A stretch of DNA of 64,000 nt. It comes from Actinobacillus genomosp. 2. GTDB taxonomy: Bacteria > Pseudomonadota > Gammaproteobacteria > Enterobacterales > Pasteurellaceae. The stretch lies in NCBI RefSeq assembly GCF_029773605.1, contig NZ_CP103807.1:1674001-1738000 (forward strand), in the 5' to 3' direction. Under the pieces are notes generated by a model. It had not been told where the DNA came from. It did not search any database and was given only the letters and a program-made list of their open reading frames with translations. A program made the translations under genes and the position numbers. This document shows, one piece after another, positions 9,078-18,106 of this stretch (the first letter of the stretch is position 1; each line of letters opens with the position of its first letter).

Positions 9078-9380
9078 ATGAAAGAAAAAAAGTTAGGAGA
9101 CATCCTCAAACAAAATAAACTTCACCACCTTCAATCCTTTGCCGATGAAACAACGATGTGCTTAGATTTGAAGTTAAGTCATTTACGTGAAGAGCTTAGA
9201 ATTACCCAGCAAGAAATTGCGAGTAAGTTACAAATTAGTCAGCCATCCGTAGTTGCGTTGGAAAAAAGAGGTACAGATATAAAATTATCTTCCATACAGC
9301 GTTATATTGATGCGATTGGTGGTAAGTTACAAATTTCAGTTGCCTTGCCTTCTGGTAAATCAGTTATTTATCAGCTCTAA
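9078..9380 (+). CDS. XRE-family HTH protein, orphan antitoxin of a competence-linked toxin-antitoxin type
   Basis: The 100-residue product has an N-terminal region MKEKKLGDILKQ, then an XRE helix-turn-helix at about residues 33-70 (LREELRITQQEIASKLQISQ followed by PSVVALEKRG) and a short C-terminal strand region. The layout fits HigA-type antitoxins whose toxin gene lies just upstream. In Haemophilus influenzae the CRP-S-controlled pair HI0660-HI0659 is a competence-induced toxin-antitoxin operon with an antitoxin of this kind. Here only 102 bases separate the CRP-S site from this gene, too little for a toxin of about 110-120 residues, and no toxin frame is visible. The ATG at 9078 is chosen over 9039 because GAGGT lies 7 bases upstream. 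Homology to HI0659 is inferred from context and needs a search. Confidence 0.75.
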   Translation: MKEKKLGDILKQNKLHHLQSFADETTMCLDLKLSHLREELRITQQEIASKLQISQPSVVALEKRGTDIKLSSIQRYIDAIGGKLQISVALPSGKSVIYQL

Positions 9381-9388
9381 ATATAAAA

Positions 9389-9426
9389 GAAGCGATCTAT
9401 TGTTTAGCATAGATCGTTTCTTTTTT
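9389..9426 (+). terminator. rho-independent terminator of the HTH gene
   Basis: The stem GAAGCGATCTAT (9389-9400) pairs with ATAGATCGTTTC (9409-9420), with one G-T pair, followed by TTTTTT (9421-9426). Confidence 0.85.
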
Positions 9427-9438
9427 ATCGGTAAATCG

Positions 9439-11616
9439 TTAACCTCTTTCTGTATAGCGTTGCTCTTTACCGACTAATTCTTGTAGTTGTGGTAATAACT
9501 GGATAATCATTCGTAGCTGCTGAACTAAAACAAGCGCTCGTTTATCATTATTGTCTTGATAAGTTTGCTCAAACTGACCTAGTGTGGTATCAATTTCGGT
9601 TAGTTGTAAAGGTAATTCACTATTTTTTAGCCCAGCGATTGCTTCTAAAATATCGACAACCTGTTTTCCTTTACTGAAGAATACTGCTGAAAAATCAATA
9701 TTATGGTTCAATTCTGAACTTTCTACCCGATAAGCACCCAATGCAGAAATATAACCAAGTAAAGTATAAGTTATCCCTAATAATTTAGGTGCAAATTCTA
9801 AGGCTTCCTGATATTTTTTCGGCTCACTGTGCATATTTGAAATGACCGCACTTAATGCTGAGATATGGTTATGCACGTCACGGCGAGCAACACGGTAGGC
9901 TAATTGGTCGTTATAACCAAATTGTAATTGTGCCAAAATATGCCGTAAATATTGTCCGCTGGCAGCAAGTGTATTTTGTAAATTACGATGGAGATTAAGG
10001 TATTTCCAGTCCGGATAAATAAATGAAACTGCAAACCATGCCAACGCTGTACCGATGAGTGTATCGAATAAGCGAGGTAATAAAGCATTTTCTGCTCCTA
10101 ATCCGGATACATCTAAGCTCACGAATACTAATAATGTGATAAAAAAGGTCGAAAAACCGTAATTACTGACTCGGAAAAAGTAATACAGGCTACCGGTGAT
10201 GCTGATTAATCCAAGTTGTGCTTCTAGGCTAGGTGAGAAGTATTGGAACAGGAATCCGATAAATACACCTAATACCGTGCCGATAATTCGTTGGATTAAA
10301 CGTTTTTTGGTTGCGGAATAATTCGGTTGGCAGACAAATACGGCAGTCAGTAAAATCCAGTAACCTTTACCATCCAGATTTAATAATTGTACGACTAAAC
10401 TGCAAGCAAAGACCACGATAGATAAGCGAATTGCGTGGCGAAATAACTGCGAAGATAAGGTACATTGGCTACGGATCGCTTTAAACATATTGCGTATGCC
10501 GGACACATTTTCGGCAATTAAGCGAGTTGATTTTATGACCTCTTTACGTAAATTATCTACGCTGTTTTGTTGTTCGATTTGAGTTAATTGTCCTTCAATA
10601 TTCCGTAAATTTTCTGCGATAGATTGCCAACGATGCGCAGATTTTAGCCCTCTTTCACAATGAAAATTAAGCGAATTGAGTAATCCCTGTAATGCTTTTT
10701 CGCCCCTTATACTATGCTGATAGCTTTCGCCATGACGTAAGGCGGAAGCAACACGCTGACAAGCAATCGCCTGTAATTCCATTAGTCGTTGGAAGCGAAA
10801 CATCAGGTCACTATTTTTTAATTGTTGGAATAATTCGTGATATTGGTAATGACTTGAACTTGCCCGTTCCCAAATATCTTGAGCGGTAAAATAGTAACGT
10901 AACAAACGGTGAGTACGTGTGTGGCGATTATGTCCTTGTAAACGGTAGAACAGAGAAATACGAGTTTGGTCGAAAGTTTGGATAATTTGTTGATTGGCTT
11001 TCGCTAAGGCGAGTTGTTTGGCGGCAAGATCATCGTCATCAGGATCGAAATATTCCGATTTCGCTTGTAGATAAGCTCCCAACGCGTCATAAGCTTTTGC
11101 CAAATTTTCCTGTACGATACGGTTTGGGAAACATAAGTGGACAATCAATGCAACTACACCGTAAAGTAATGCACCGGATAAAATCATTAACATATTGCCG
11201 TACCAAATATGTTCCAGGGTATAAACTAAACTGGTATAAACCGCTACCACTAATGAACCAAATGCAATGGTACTATAACGTTGCCCAATCGCACCGAGCA
11301 TCACTAAAATAAAGGTACTTAACATCGCAGCCGGTAAAAACAGCCAGCCAAAACTCAATGAAAATTGAGCACCTAACGATGAAATTGCAAAGGCAATAAG
11401 GCTTAAGATCAGATTTTTAATTCTGCCTGACGGGCTATTATCCAAATCGACCAAACCACCGGCAATGACCCCTAATATTAGCGACATTGCCAAATGTGAC
11501 ATTTGTAACTGCCATACGACAAACGAAACAAGATTAATCGAAATAAAGATTGGTAACGTTTTAATCATATTTTCTGACAACCAATCGAATCGAAGTTTTT
11601 TGAGGAAGTTTTTCAT
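9439..11616 (-). CDS. yccS: YccS/YhfK family inner membrane protein (FUSC-like)
   Basis: The product of about 725 residues has two clusters of hydrophobic helices (roughly residues 15-170 and 395-530), each followed by a soluble cytoplasmic segment. This is the architecture of YccS and of the fusaric acid resistance (FUSC) superfamily. Family members are thought to export aromatic acids or other small compounds, but YccS has no established substrate. The motif YPDWKYLNLHRNLQNTLAAS near 536 is typical of the second half. The frame is open to 11652; ATG 11616 (MKNFLKKLRF) is preferred because the upstream part overlaps an uptake-sequence hairpin, although its ribosome site is weak. It ends close to the convergent HTH gene. 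Confidence 0.85.
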   Translation of the reverse strand: MKNFLKKLRFDWLSENMIKTLPIFISINLVSFVVWQLQMSHLAMSLILGVIAGGLVDLDNSPSGRIKNLILSLIAFAISSLGAQFSLSFGWLFLPAAMLSTFILVMLGAIGQRYSTIAFGSLVVAVYTSLVYTLEHIWYGNMLMILSGALLYGVVALIVHLCFPNRIVQENLAKAYDALGAYLQAKSEYFDPDDDDLAAKQLALAKANQQIIQTFDQTRISLFYRLQGHNRHTRTHRLLRYYFTAQDIWERASSSHYQYHELFQQLKNSDLMFRFQRLMELQAIACQRVASALRHGESYQHSIRGEKALQGLLNSLNFHCERGLKSAHRWQSIAENLRNIEGQLTQIEQQNSVDNLRKEVIKSTRLIAENVSGIRNMFKAIRSQCTLSSQLFRHAIRLSIVVFACSLVVQLLNLDGKGYWILLTAVFVCQPNYSATKKRLIQRIIGTVLGVFIGFLFQYFSPSLEAQLGLISITGSLYYFFRVSNYGFSTFFITLLVFVSLDVSGLGAENALLPRLFDTLIGTALAWFAVSFIYPDWKYLNLHRNLQNTLAASGQYLRHILAQLQFGYNDQLAYRVARRDVHNHISALSAVISNMHSEPKKYQEALEFAPKLLGITYTLLGYISALGAYRVESSELNHNIDFSAVFFSKGKQVVDILEAIAGLKNSELPLQLTEIDTTLGQFEQTYQDNNDKRALVLVQQLRMIIQLLPQLQELVGKEQRYTERG

Positions 11617-11622
11617 GATAAG

Positions 11623-11676
11623 AAGCGGTCGAATTTGGGATAAATTTTGCAAATTTTAAAGCAAATCAGACCGCTT
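11623..11676. repeat. inverted pair of uptake sequences
   Basis: AAGCGGTCGAATTTG (11623-11637) pairs with CAAATCAGACCGCTT (11662-11676), with one bulged position. It lies between mgsA and yccS, both on the minus strand, and can terminate mgsA transcripts. Confidence 0.75.
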
Positions 11677-11697
11677 GAACAAGCGAAAAGCGAGAAA

Positions 11698-12156
11698 CTA
11701 GCCTAAACGTTCGGCAAGATAGCCGTCATAATCCGGCACGTTAATCTCGATGTCTTGATGGAATAACGAAGCATTGAGTAAGAAATTGGCACTGGTTTCA
11801 TTAATTGCGACCGGAATATTCCAAACCGTGGCAATACGCATTAACGCTTTCACATCCGGATCGTGCGGTGCGGCGTTCATCGGATCCCAAAAGAAAATCA
11901 GCATATCAATTTTTTTCTCTGCGATTAATCCGCCTAATTGCTGATCACCGCCCATCGGTCCGCTTAATAATGCGTGTATATTTAAACCGCTTTCACGTGC
12001 TAATAAATGTCCGGTTGTGCCGGTAGCATATAGCGTATGCGGAGCTAAAACCGTTTTATGTTGTAACGTCCATTGAATCAGGCTTTGTTTACAACTGTCA
12101 TGAGCAACTAAAGCGATATGCTTTTGTGCCGAGATTTTTCGAATTGTGGTTTTCAT
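11698..12156 (-). CDS. mgsA: methylglyoxal synthase
   Basis: MgsA converts dihydroxyacetone phosphate to methylglyoxal plus phosphate, a bypass that relieves sugar-phosphate stress. The 152 residues match the E. coli enzyme. ALVAHDSCK near residue 16 carries a conserved Asp, [14 protein letters not shown] near 45 forms the phosphate-binding loop, and [11 protein letters not shown] near 66 carries a catalytic Asp. [20 protein letters not shown] near 90 is also characteristic. An AAGGA ribosome site precedes the start. It is transcribed divergently from thrC. Confidence 0.96.
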   Translation of the reverse strand: MKTTIRKISAQKHIALVAHDSCKQSLIQWTLQHKTVLAPHTLYATGTTGHLLARESGLNIHALLSGPMGGDQQLGGLIAEKKIDMLIFFWDPMNAAPHDPDVKALMRIATVWNIPVAINETSANFLLNASLFHQDIEINVPDYDGYLAERLG

Positions 12157-12280
12157 AGCGAGTTCCTTCTTGTAAGAATTTGTGCAAATAATACCGCTTA
12201 TTTACGCCTTTTGCATTGACTAACGAACGATAATAGCTAGAATCAGAAAAATCACTCTCAACAATAAAGGACTTTTCCTA

Positions 12281-13561
12281 ATGAATTTATACAACATCAA
12301 ACACCCCGAAGAACAAGTTAATTTTGCACAAGGCGTTCGCCAAGGTTTAGGTAAAGATCAGGGCTTATTTTTCCCTGAAGTGTTGCCAAAATTTGACGAT
12401 ATTGATGCTTTACTGGATCTACCTTTAGTTGAGCGTAGCCAAAAAATTCTTGCTGCACTGATTGGTGACGAACTTCCGAAAGAAATGGTAAATGCAATGG
12501 TAAAAAATGCGTTTACTTTCCCAGCACCATTAGCAAAAGTGAATGACGACATTTACGCACTTGAACTGTTCCACGGACCAACATTAGCGTTTAAAGACTT
12601 TGGTGGTTGTTTTATGGCACAAGCACTGGCAAGCGTGCGTGGTGACGGCAAAATTACTATTTTAACTGCAACTTCAGGCGATACCGGTGCAGCGGTTGCT
12701 CATGCATTCTATGGTTTAGAAAATATCAATGTGGTGATCCTTTATCCGAAAGGCAAAATCAGCCCGTTACAAGAAAAATTATTCTGTACTTTAGGTGGCA
12801 ACATTCGTACCGTTGCGATCGAATCGGACTTTGATGCTTGCCAAGCGTTAGTAAAACAAGCGTTTGACGATGCAGAATTACGCCAAGCGATCGGCTTAAA
12901 TTCAGCAAACTCAATCAATATCAGCCGTTTATTAGCGCAAGTGTGTTATTACTTTGAAGCAGTAGCACAATTACCAAAAGCAAAACGTTCTGACGTAGTG
13001 GTTTCAGTACCAAGTGGTAACTTCGGTAACTTAACCGCAGGTTTAATCGCAAAAACGCTAGGTTTACCAATCAAACGTTTTATCGCATCAACCAATGCGA
13101 ACGACACCGTGCCACGTTATTTAAAATCAGGTAAATGGGAGCCAAATGCAACGGTTGCAACGCTTTCAAACGCAATGGATGTAAGCCGTCCGAACAACTG
13201 GCCACGAGTGGAAGAATTATTTAAACGTAACGGATGGGCATTAACCGATTTAGGTTCAGCAGCCTTAAATGATGCGGAAACCGAAGCGGCATTAAAAGCA
13301 CAATATGCGGAAGGCTATTTATGTGAACCGCACGGTGCAATCGCTTACCAAGTGTTAAAAGATCAGCTTCAAGCAGGCGAAACCGGTATTTTCCTCTGCA
13401 CCGCTCACCCAGCGAAATTCAAAGAAAGCGTGGAACGTATTTTAGACATTGAATTACCACTACCAGAAGCGTTAGATAAACACAATAAAATGGAATTGTT
13501 ATCTGACACAATGCCAGCAGATTTCGCAAAATTACGTGAATATTTGTTAGCAGGTAATTAA
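12281..13561 (+). CDS. thrC: threonine synthase
   Basis: ThrC makes threonine from O-phosphohomoserine with pyridoxal phosphate. The 426 residues carry the PLP lysine in GPTLAFKDFGG (Lys105), the phosphate-binding ATSGDTGAAVAHAF near 143 and SVPSGNFGNLTAGL near 244. An AAAGGA site precedes the ATG. No thrA or thrB is adjacent in this window, and no threonine/isoleucine leader peptide is visible in the 124-base gap to mgsA, so thrC seems to be expressed on its own here. A clean terminator follows. Confidence 0.96.
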   Translation: MNLYNIKHPEEQVNFAQGVRQGLGKDQGLFFPEVLPKFDDIDALLDLPLVERSQKILAALIGDELPKEMVNAMVKNAFTFPAPLAKVNDDIYALELFHGPTLAFKDFGGCFMAQALASVRGDGKITILTATSGDTGAAVAHAFYGLENINVVILYPKGKISPLQEKLFCTLGGNIRTVAIESDFDACQALVKQAFDDAELRQAIGLNSANSINISRLLAQVCYYFEAVAQLPKAKRSDVVVSVPSGNFGNLTAGLIAKTLGLPIKRFIASTNANDTVPRYLKSGKWEPNATVATLSNAMDVSRPNNWPRVEELFKRNGWALTDLGSAALNDAETEAALKAQYAEGYLCEPHGAIAYQVLKDQLQAGETGIFLCTAHPAKFKESVERILDIELPLPEALDKHNKMELLSDTMPADFAKLREYLLAGN

Positions 13562-13579
13562 TTTTATTGATCGCAAAAG

Positions 13580-13603
13580 GCACTCAGAGATGAGTGCTTT
13601 TTT
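13580..13603 (+). terminator. rho-independent terminator of thrC
   Basis: GCACTCA (13580-13586), loop GAGA, TGAGTGC (13591-13597), then six T residues. Confidence 0.9.
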
Positions 13604-13720
13604 GTGCAACTGATACATAATGCCGAAGAAAATATCCCTCTTTGGTAAAGAGGGGTATGTGAGATTTGTTGGTGTAAAACTTGCAAGTTTTATACCAAAA
13701 TCAACCGCTTCTATTTTTTA

Positions 13721-14296
13721 TTATCTCAATATTTCCCGACAATTTTGCTCAACTTTTTGTAAGATGTCAGCATAATCTGTACTTTTTAGTCCAATATCGC
13801 CAAAGTAATGGATTCTGATGTCTTCAATACCGCAAAACTGAAAGATGCCGTTTCCTAAGGTATCATCAAGCGATTTTAAAAAGCCTTTTTGTGCATATTT
13901 TTCATTGCTATTACCAAGCGTCACAAATTGTTGGATTTTTTTGCTTTTGAGTAAGCCGATACTTTCAATTTCACCATTTTGATAAGCAAATCCATAACTT
14001 AACACGCGGTCTAAGTAACCTTTTAATATTGCCGGAAAGCCCATCCACCATAGCGGATAAATGAGCGTTATCACATCAGCTTGTTGCCAATATTGATGTT
14101 CGGTTTGGATTTCTGCCGGATATTGGCTCGTGAAACTATTCTGAAGTTCTTGCCAAGTTAAGTTCGGATTAAAATCTAGTTGATACAAATCTCGTACGAT
14201 AACTTGATGATCTTGGCTGGCTTGAATAGCTTGCGAAAGAATCGCATGGTTAAAACTTTGCGGATTCGGATGTGCATAAATAATCAGATGGTTCAT
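13721..14296 (-). CDS. NAD(P)H dehydrogenase (quinone) family flavoprotein
   Basis: This 191-residue protein has the flavodoxin-like fold of the NQO1/KefF/YwrO family. HLIIYAHPNPQSFNHAI at the N-terminus binds the FMN or FAD phosphate, and PLWWMGFPAILKGYLDRVLS near residue 97 is the family signature contacting the flavin. Such enzymes reduce quinones or related electrophiles by two electrons using NAD(P)H. It diverges from the nap operon and has no obvious functional partner; a potassium-efflux partner of the KefF kind is not adjacent. The precise substrate cannot be told from sequence. Confidence 0.85.
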   Translation of the reverse strand: MNHLIIYAHPNPQSFNHAILSQAIQASQDHQVIVRDLYQLDFNPNLTWQELQNSFTSQYPAEIQTEHQYWQQADVITLIYPLWWMGFPAILKGYLDRVLSYGFAYQNGEIESIGLLKSKKIQQFVTLGNSNEKYAQKGFLKSLDDTLGNGIFQFCGIEDIRIHYFGDIGLKSTDYADILQKVEQNCREILR

Positions 14297-14377
14297 CTTA
14301 TTTCTCAGCTAAATAATAACGGTTCCTAATTATCGCTAAAATCTTGCTTTACATACAAAACTTCCTTTAATTATTCT

Positions 14378-14417
14378 TTGATAATAATCAATTTTTCCTG
14401 CCGTTCCTCTGTAAATA
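14378..14417 (+). promoter_or_regulatory. FNR box and promoter of the nap operon
   Basis: TTGATAATAATCAA (14378-14391) is a perfect match to the FNR consensus TTGAT-N4-ATCAA. A -10-like TAAATA lies at 14412-14417, which puts the FNR centre about 41 bases before the expected start, the class II activation position. Anaerobic induction of nap follows from this. NarP heptamers could not be placed convincingly. Confidence 0.75.
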
Positions 14418-14495
14418 CCTCCTTTGAGTAATAAAAGCAGACCAGTAAAAATCGGATAATGCCGACCATTTAATTAGACTTGTAGTGGGGATGTT

Positions 14496-15026
14496 TTGTC
14501 CGATTTTAGCCAACAATCTTTACCTAGACGTAGTTTTTTACGTGGTCATTTTTTAAATGTGTTACAAACGGAACAGGTAAAACAACAAGGACATCATGCG
14601 ATTCGCCCACCTTGGACAAATTTTGCAGATTTTTATCAAAAATGCACCGCTTGTAATAACTGCATATCTGCTTGCGAAACTCAAATTATCATCAAAGGTG
14701 CCGGTGGTTATCCGGAAATAGATTTTACCCGTGGCGAATGTACTTTTTGCCAAGCCTGTGTGCAAAGCTGTGAAGCAGATGTATTTTTGCCGATCACAGC
14801 AGAGCCTTGGACGCATAAAGTGGAAGTGCAAGACAGTTGTTTATTAAAACAACGTGTTGAGTGTCGTTCTTGCGGTGATAGTTGTGAAAGCCGAGCCATT
14901 CGTTTTCGTCCAGCATTGGGCGGAATTGCAAATTTATTGCTGGATTTGACCGCTTGTAACGGTTGTGGTGCTTGCTTGAGTGTCTGTCCAACCAAAGCGA
15001 TAAAAATTTTTAGCCCCCCTCTTTGA
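14496..15026 (+). CDS. napF: ferredoxin-type protein NapF
   Basis: NapF is a cytoplasmic iron-sulfur protein that interacts with NapA and is thought to help load or mature its cluster before export. The 176 residues have cysteine motifs CTACNNCISAC near residue 51, CTFCQACVQSC near 82, a third cluster region CRSCGDSC near 122, and CNGCGACLSVCP near 152. The start is TTG at 14496, preceded by GTGGGG; there is no nearby in-frame ATG. The last four residues (SPPL) and the stop TGA are encoded by the beginning of an intergenic palindromic repeat, so the native C-terminus may have been altered by its insertion. First gene of napFDAGHBC. Confidence 0.93.
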   Translation: MSDFSQQSLPRRSFLRGHFLNVLQTEQVKQQGHHAIRPPWTNFADFYQKCTACNNCISACETQIIIKGAGGYPEIDFTRGECTFCQACVQSCEADVFLPITAEPWTHKVEVQDSCLLKQRVECRSCGDSCESRAIRFRPALGGIANLLLDLTACNGCGACLSVCPTKAIKIFSPPL

Positions 15027-15106
15027 AAAAGAGGGGCTGGGGGAGATTTTAAGGATCTTCAATATCGTACAAATCTCCCCTAACTCCTCTTTACTAAAGA
15101 GGGGAA
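15014..15106. repeat. composite palindromic repeat, full copy 1 (napF-napD)
   Basis: The left arm CCCCCTCTTT-GAA-AAAGAGGGG continues into CTGGGGGAGATTTT. The right arm AAATCTCCCCTAACTCCTC runs into TTTACTAAAGAGGGGAA. The two arms are imperfect inverted repeats of each other and each contains its own hairpin. The short core (ATCGTACA) is shared with the copy at 17949-18041, which shows common descent. Confidence 0.85.
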
Positions 15107-15123
15107 TAATGTAGAGATAATAT

Positions 15124-15387
15124 ATGAGTAATTTTGATTTAGATAAAAACTGGTATGTTTGTAGCCTTGTTGTGCAAGCAAAACCAGCGAAACTAGAGCA
15201 AGTGAAAGCGGAGATTTTAACGATTCCTTATGCGGAAATTCACGGTGAAAAAGCTGAAGAAGGTAAATTAGTGGTCACGCTAGAAAGTGACAGACAGCTT
15301 GCACTTGCCGATTTAATCGATCAGGTAAAAGACATTAGTGGCGTGATTGTCGTATCACTGATTTCAAATTACCTTGATGAAAAGTAA
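15124..15387 (+). CDS. napD: NapD chaperone for the NapA Tat signal
   Basis: NapD is a small cytoplasmic chaperone that binds the twin-arginine signal peptide of NapA and delays export until the molybdenum cofactor is in place. The 87 residues have the ferredoxin-like fold pattern of the family: WYVCSLVVQAKPAKLEQV near the N-terminus, IPYAEIHGE near 36, GKLVVTLES near 49, and VSLISNYLDEK at the end. It stands second in the nap operon, directly before napA, with repeat elements on both sides. Confidence 0.92.
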   Translation: MSNFDLDKNWYVCSLVVQAKPAKLEQVKAEILTIPYAEIHGEKAEEGKLVVTLESDRQLALADLIDQVKDISGVIVVSLISNYLDEK

Positions 15388-15393
15388 ATAGAC

Positions 15394-15419
15394 TCTCCCT
15401 CTTTACTAAAGAGGGGAAT
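15394..15419. repeat. half copy of the palindromic repeat (napD-napA)
   Basis: CTCTCCCTCTTT-ACT-AAAGAGGGGAA corresponds to the right arm of the full elements at 15014, 17949 and 19913. It lies between napD and napA and can form a stem of about 9 bp. Confidence 0.75.
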
Positions 15420-15458
15420 AGATTTTTTAATTTAATCATAAATGTGGGACATTAAATT

Positions 15459-17942
15459 ATGGAACTCAATCGTAGAGATTTTATGAAAGCAAATGCAGCC
15501 ATTGCGGCTGCGGCTGCGGCAGGAATGACGATCCCTGTCAAAAATGTGTATGCGGCGGATGACGGTATTAAATGGGATAAAGCACCATGCCGTTTCTGCG
15601 GTACGGGTTGTAGTGTACTGGTCGGTACTAAAGACGGTCGTGTTGTCGCAACCCAAGGTGACCCGGATGCGGAAGTAAACCGTGGTTTAAACTGTATTAA
15701 AGGTTACTTCTTATCCAAAATTATGTACGGTGCAGACCGTGTACAAACACCTTTATTACGTATGAAAGACGGTAAATTCCATAAAGAAGGAGATTTCACA
15801 CCTGTTTCTTGGGAGCAAGCTTTCAGCATTATGGCGGAAAAAGTTAAAGCGACGTTAAAAGCAAAAGGCGGTAATGCGGTAGGTATGTTCTCATCAGGTC
15901 AAACCACCATTTTTGAAGGTTATGCGAAAGTAAAACTTTGGAAAGGTGGTTTACGTTCTAACACAATCGACCCGAATGCACGTCACTGTATGGCGTCTGC
16001 AGCGGTAGCGTTTATGCGTACCTTTGGTATGGATGAGCCGATGGGTTGCTATAACGATATTGAGAAAACCGATGGTTTTGTGCTTTGGGGCTCAAATATG
16101 GCGGAAATGCACCCGATTTTATGGAGCCGTATTTCTGATCGCCGTTTATCTGACGATAAAGTAAAAGTGGTCGTTATGTCGACTTTTGAACATCGTTCGT
16201 TTGAACTTGCGGATACACCGATTATCTTCAAACCACATTCAGATTTAGCGATTCTTAACTATATTGCAAACTATATTATCCAAAACGATAAAGTTAACTG
16301 GGATTTCGTGAATAAACACACCAAATTCAAACGTGGTGAAACCGATATCGGTTACGGTTTACGTCCGGAGCATCCATTACAACAAGCGGCTAAAAATGCA
16401 AAAACCGCAGGTAAAATGCACGATTCCGATTTTGAAGAGTTTAAGAAAATCGTTGCACCTTATACATTAGAAAAAGCACACGAAATTTCAGGTGTGCCGA
16501 AAGATCAGCTAGAAACTTTAGCGAAAATGTATGCGGATCCGGAACAAAAACTGGTATCGTTCTGGACAATGGGCTTTAACCAACATACACGTGGTGTATG
16601 GGTTAACCATATGATTTATAACGTACATTTATTGACTGGTAAAATCTCAACACCGGGTTGTGGTCCATTTTCATTAACCGGTCAGCCGTCAGCTTGTGGT
16701 ACGGCACGTGAAGTAGGTACTTTCGTACATCGTTTACCGGCAGACATGGTGGTAACCAATCCGAAACACGTTGAAATCGTAGAAAAAGCGTGGAAATTGC
16801 CAAAAGGCACAATTCCAACCGTACCGGGCTTCCCAGCTGTACAACAAAGCCGTGCATTAAAAGACGGTAAATTAAATTTCTTATGGCAACTTTGTACCAA
16901 CAATATGCAAGGCGGCCCGAACATTAACGAAGAAATTTTCCCAGGCTGGCGTAATCCTGAAAACTTTATTGTGGTTTCAGATCCGTATCCATCTGTTTCA
17001 GCGGTAGCAGCGGACTTAATTCTTCCAACTTGTATGTGGGTGGAAAAAGAGGGGGCTTACGGTAATGCGGAACGTCGTACTCAGTTCTGGCGTCAACAAG
17101 TGAAAGGTCCGGGTGAATCTCGTTCAGACTTATGGCAAATTGTTGAGTTCTCAAAATACTTCAAAACCGATGAAGTTTGGGGTGAGGAACTTTTATCTCA
17201 AATGCCGGAATACCGTGGTAAAACCCTTTACGAAGTGCTGTATAAAAATGGTGCGGTGGATAAATTCAGTACACCGACTAATGTGCCGGGTTATATCAAC
17301 GATGAAGCGGATCACTTTGGCTTCTATTTACAAAAAGGTTTATTTGAAGAGTATGCACAATTCGGTCGTGGTCACGGTCACGATTTAGCTGATTTTGATA
17401 CTTATCACCAAGTACGTGGTTTACGTTGGCCGGTGGTTGATGGTAAAGAAACCTTATGGCGTTACCGTGAAGGCTTTGACCCGTATGTCAAAGCAGGCGA
17501 AGGTGTAGCGTTCTACGGTTATCCGGATAAGAAAGCGATTATCTTAGGTGTACCTTACGAAGCACCGGCAGAAAGTCCGGATGAAGAATACGATTTATGG
17601 CTATGTACCGGTCGTGTACTTGAACATTGGCATACCGGTACCATGACACGTCGTGTACCGGAATTACACCGTTCATTCCCGAATAACTTATGTTGGATGC
17701 ACCCAACGGATGCGAAAAAACGTGGTTTACGTCACGGTGACAAAGTGAAATTAATTACCCGCCGTGGTGAGATGATTACCCACTTAGATACACGTGGTCG
17801 TAATAAATGTCCGGAAGGTTTAGTTTATACCACCTTCTTTGATGCCGGTCAGTTAGCCAATAAATTAACTTTAGATGCGACAGACCCGATTTCAGGCGAA
17901 ACCGATTACAAAAAATGTGCGGTTAAAGTGGTTAAGGCGTAA
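15459..17942 (+). CDS. napA: periplasmic nitrate reductase catalytic subunit
   Basis: NapA reduces nitrate to nitrite in the periplasm. The 827 residues begin with a Tat signal ([12 protein letters not shown]) ending near residue 32. The [4Fe-4S] cluster ligands are Cys44, Cys47, Cys51 (CRFCGTGC) and Cys79. The molybdenum is bound by two MGD cofactors and Cys177 in [11 protein letters not shown]. The C-terminal domain includes the [20 protein letters not shown] region. Electrons come from NapB. It is the largest gene of the nap operon, about 70 bases after napD and followed by a full repeat element. Confidence 0.98.
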   Translation: MELNRRDFMKANAAIAAAAAAGMTIPVKNVYAADDGIKWDKAPCRFCGTGCSVLVGTKDGRVVATQGDPDAEVNRGLNCIKGYFLSKIMYGADRVQTPLLRMKDGKFHKEGDFTPVSWEQAFSIMAEKVKATLKAKGGNAVGMFSSGQTTIFEGYAKVKLWKGGLRSNTIDPNARHCMASAAVAFMRTFGMDEPMGCYNDIEKTDGFVLWGSNMAEMHPILWSRISDRRLSDDKVKVVVMSTFEHRSFELADTPIIFKPHSDLAILNYIANYIIQNDKVNWDFVNKHTKFKRGETDIGYGLRPEHPLQQAAKNAKTAGKMHDSDFEEFKKIVAPYTLEKAHEISGVPKDQLETLAKMYADPEQKLVSFWTMGFNQHTRGVWVNHMIYNVHLLTGKISTPGCGPFSLTGQPSACGTAREVGTFVHRLPADMVVTNPKHVEIVEKAWKLPKGTIPTVPGFPAVQQSRALKDGKLNFLWQLCTNNMQGGPNINEEIFPGWRNPENFIVVSDPYPSVSAVAADLILPTCMWVEKEGAYGNAERRTQFWRQQVKGPGESRSDLWQIVEFSKYFKTDEVWGEELLSQMPEYRGKTLYEVLYKNGAVDKFSTPTNVPGYINDEADHFGFYLQKGLFEEYAQFGRGHGHDLADFDTYHQVRGLRWPVVDGKETLWRYREGFDPYVKAGEGVAFYGYPDKKAIILGVPYEAPAESPDEEYDLWLCTGRVLEHWHTGTMTRRVPELHRSFPNNLCWMHPTDAKKRGLRHGDKVKLITRRGEMITHLDTRGRNKCPEGLVYTTFFDAGQLANKLTLDATDPISGETDYKKCAVKVVKA

Positions 17943-17948
17943 TTATAG

Positions 17949-18041
17949 CCCCCCTCTGTGAAAAAGAGGGGCTGGGGGAGATTTTAAAGGACTTAAATAT
18001 CGTACAAATCTTCCCTAACCCCCTCTTTACTAAAGAGAGGG
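17949..18041. repeat. composite palindromic repeat, full copy 2 (napA-napG)
   Basis: It has the same organisation as the copy at 15014-15106: left-arm hairpin CCCCTCTGTGAAAAAGAGGGG, then CTGGGGGAGATTTTAAAGGA, a core with AAATATCGTACAAATC, and the right-arm hairpin CCCCCTCTTT-ACT-AAAGAGAGGG. It differs from copy 1 by a few substitutions. Confidence 0.85.
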
Positions 18042-18106
18042 ACGAGATAGGCGGAAAAGTTTTGCATATTTTGGAAAAATTTAACCGCTTGCAAAAGGAA
18101 ACTATG

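Noticed and set aside
13634-13656. CCCTCTTT-GGT-AAAGAGGGG hairpin after thrC
   Set aside because: It resembles one arm of the nap repeats, but it is short and isolated, so it is mentioned only in the findings and not listed as a separate feature.
14416-14430. NarL/NarP heptamer pair TACCTCC / TTGAGTA downstream of the nap FNR box
   Set aside because: Spacing is one base instead of two and each heptamer has mismatches, so it is not convincing.
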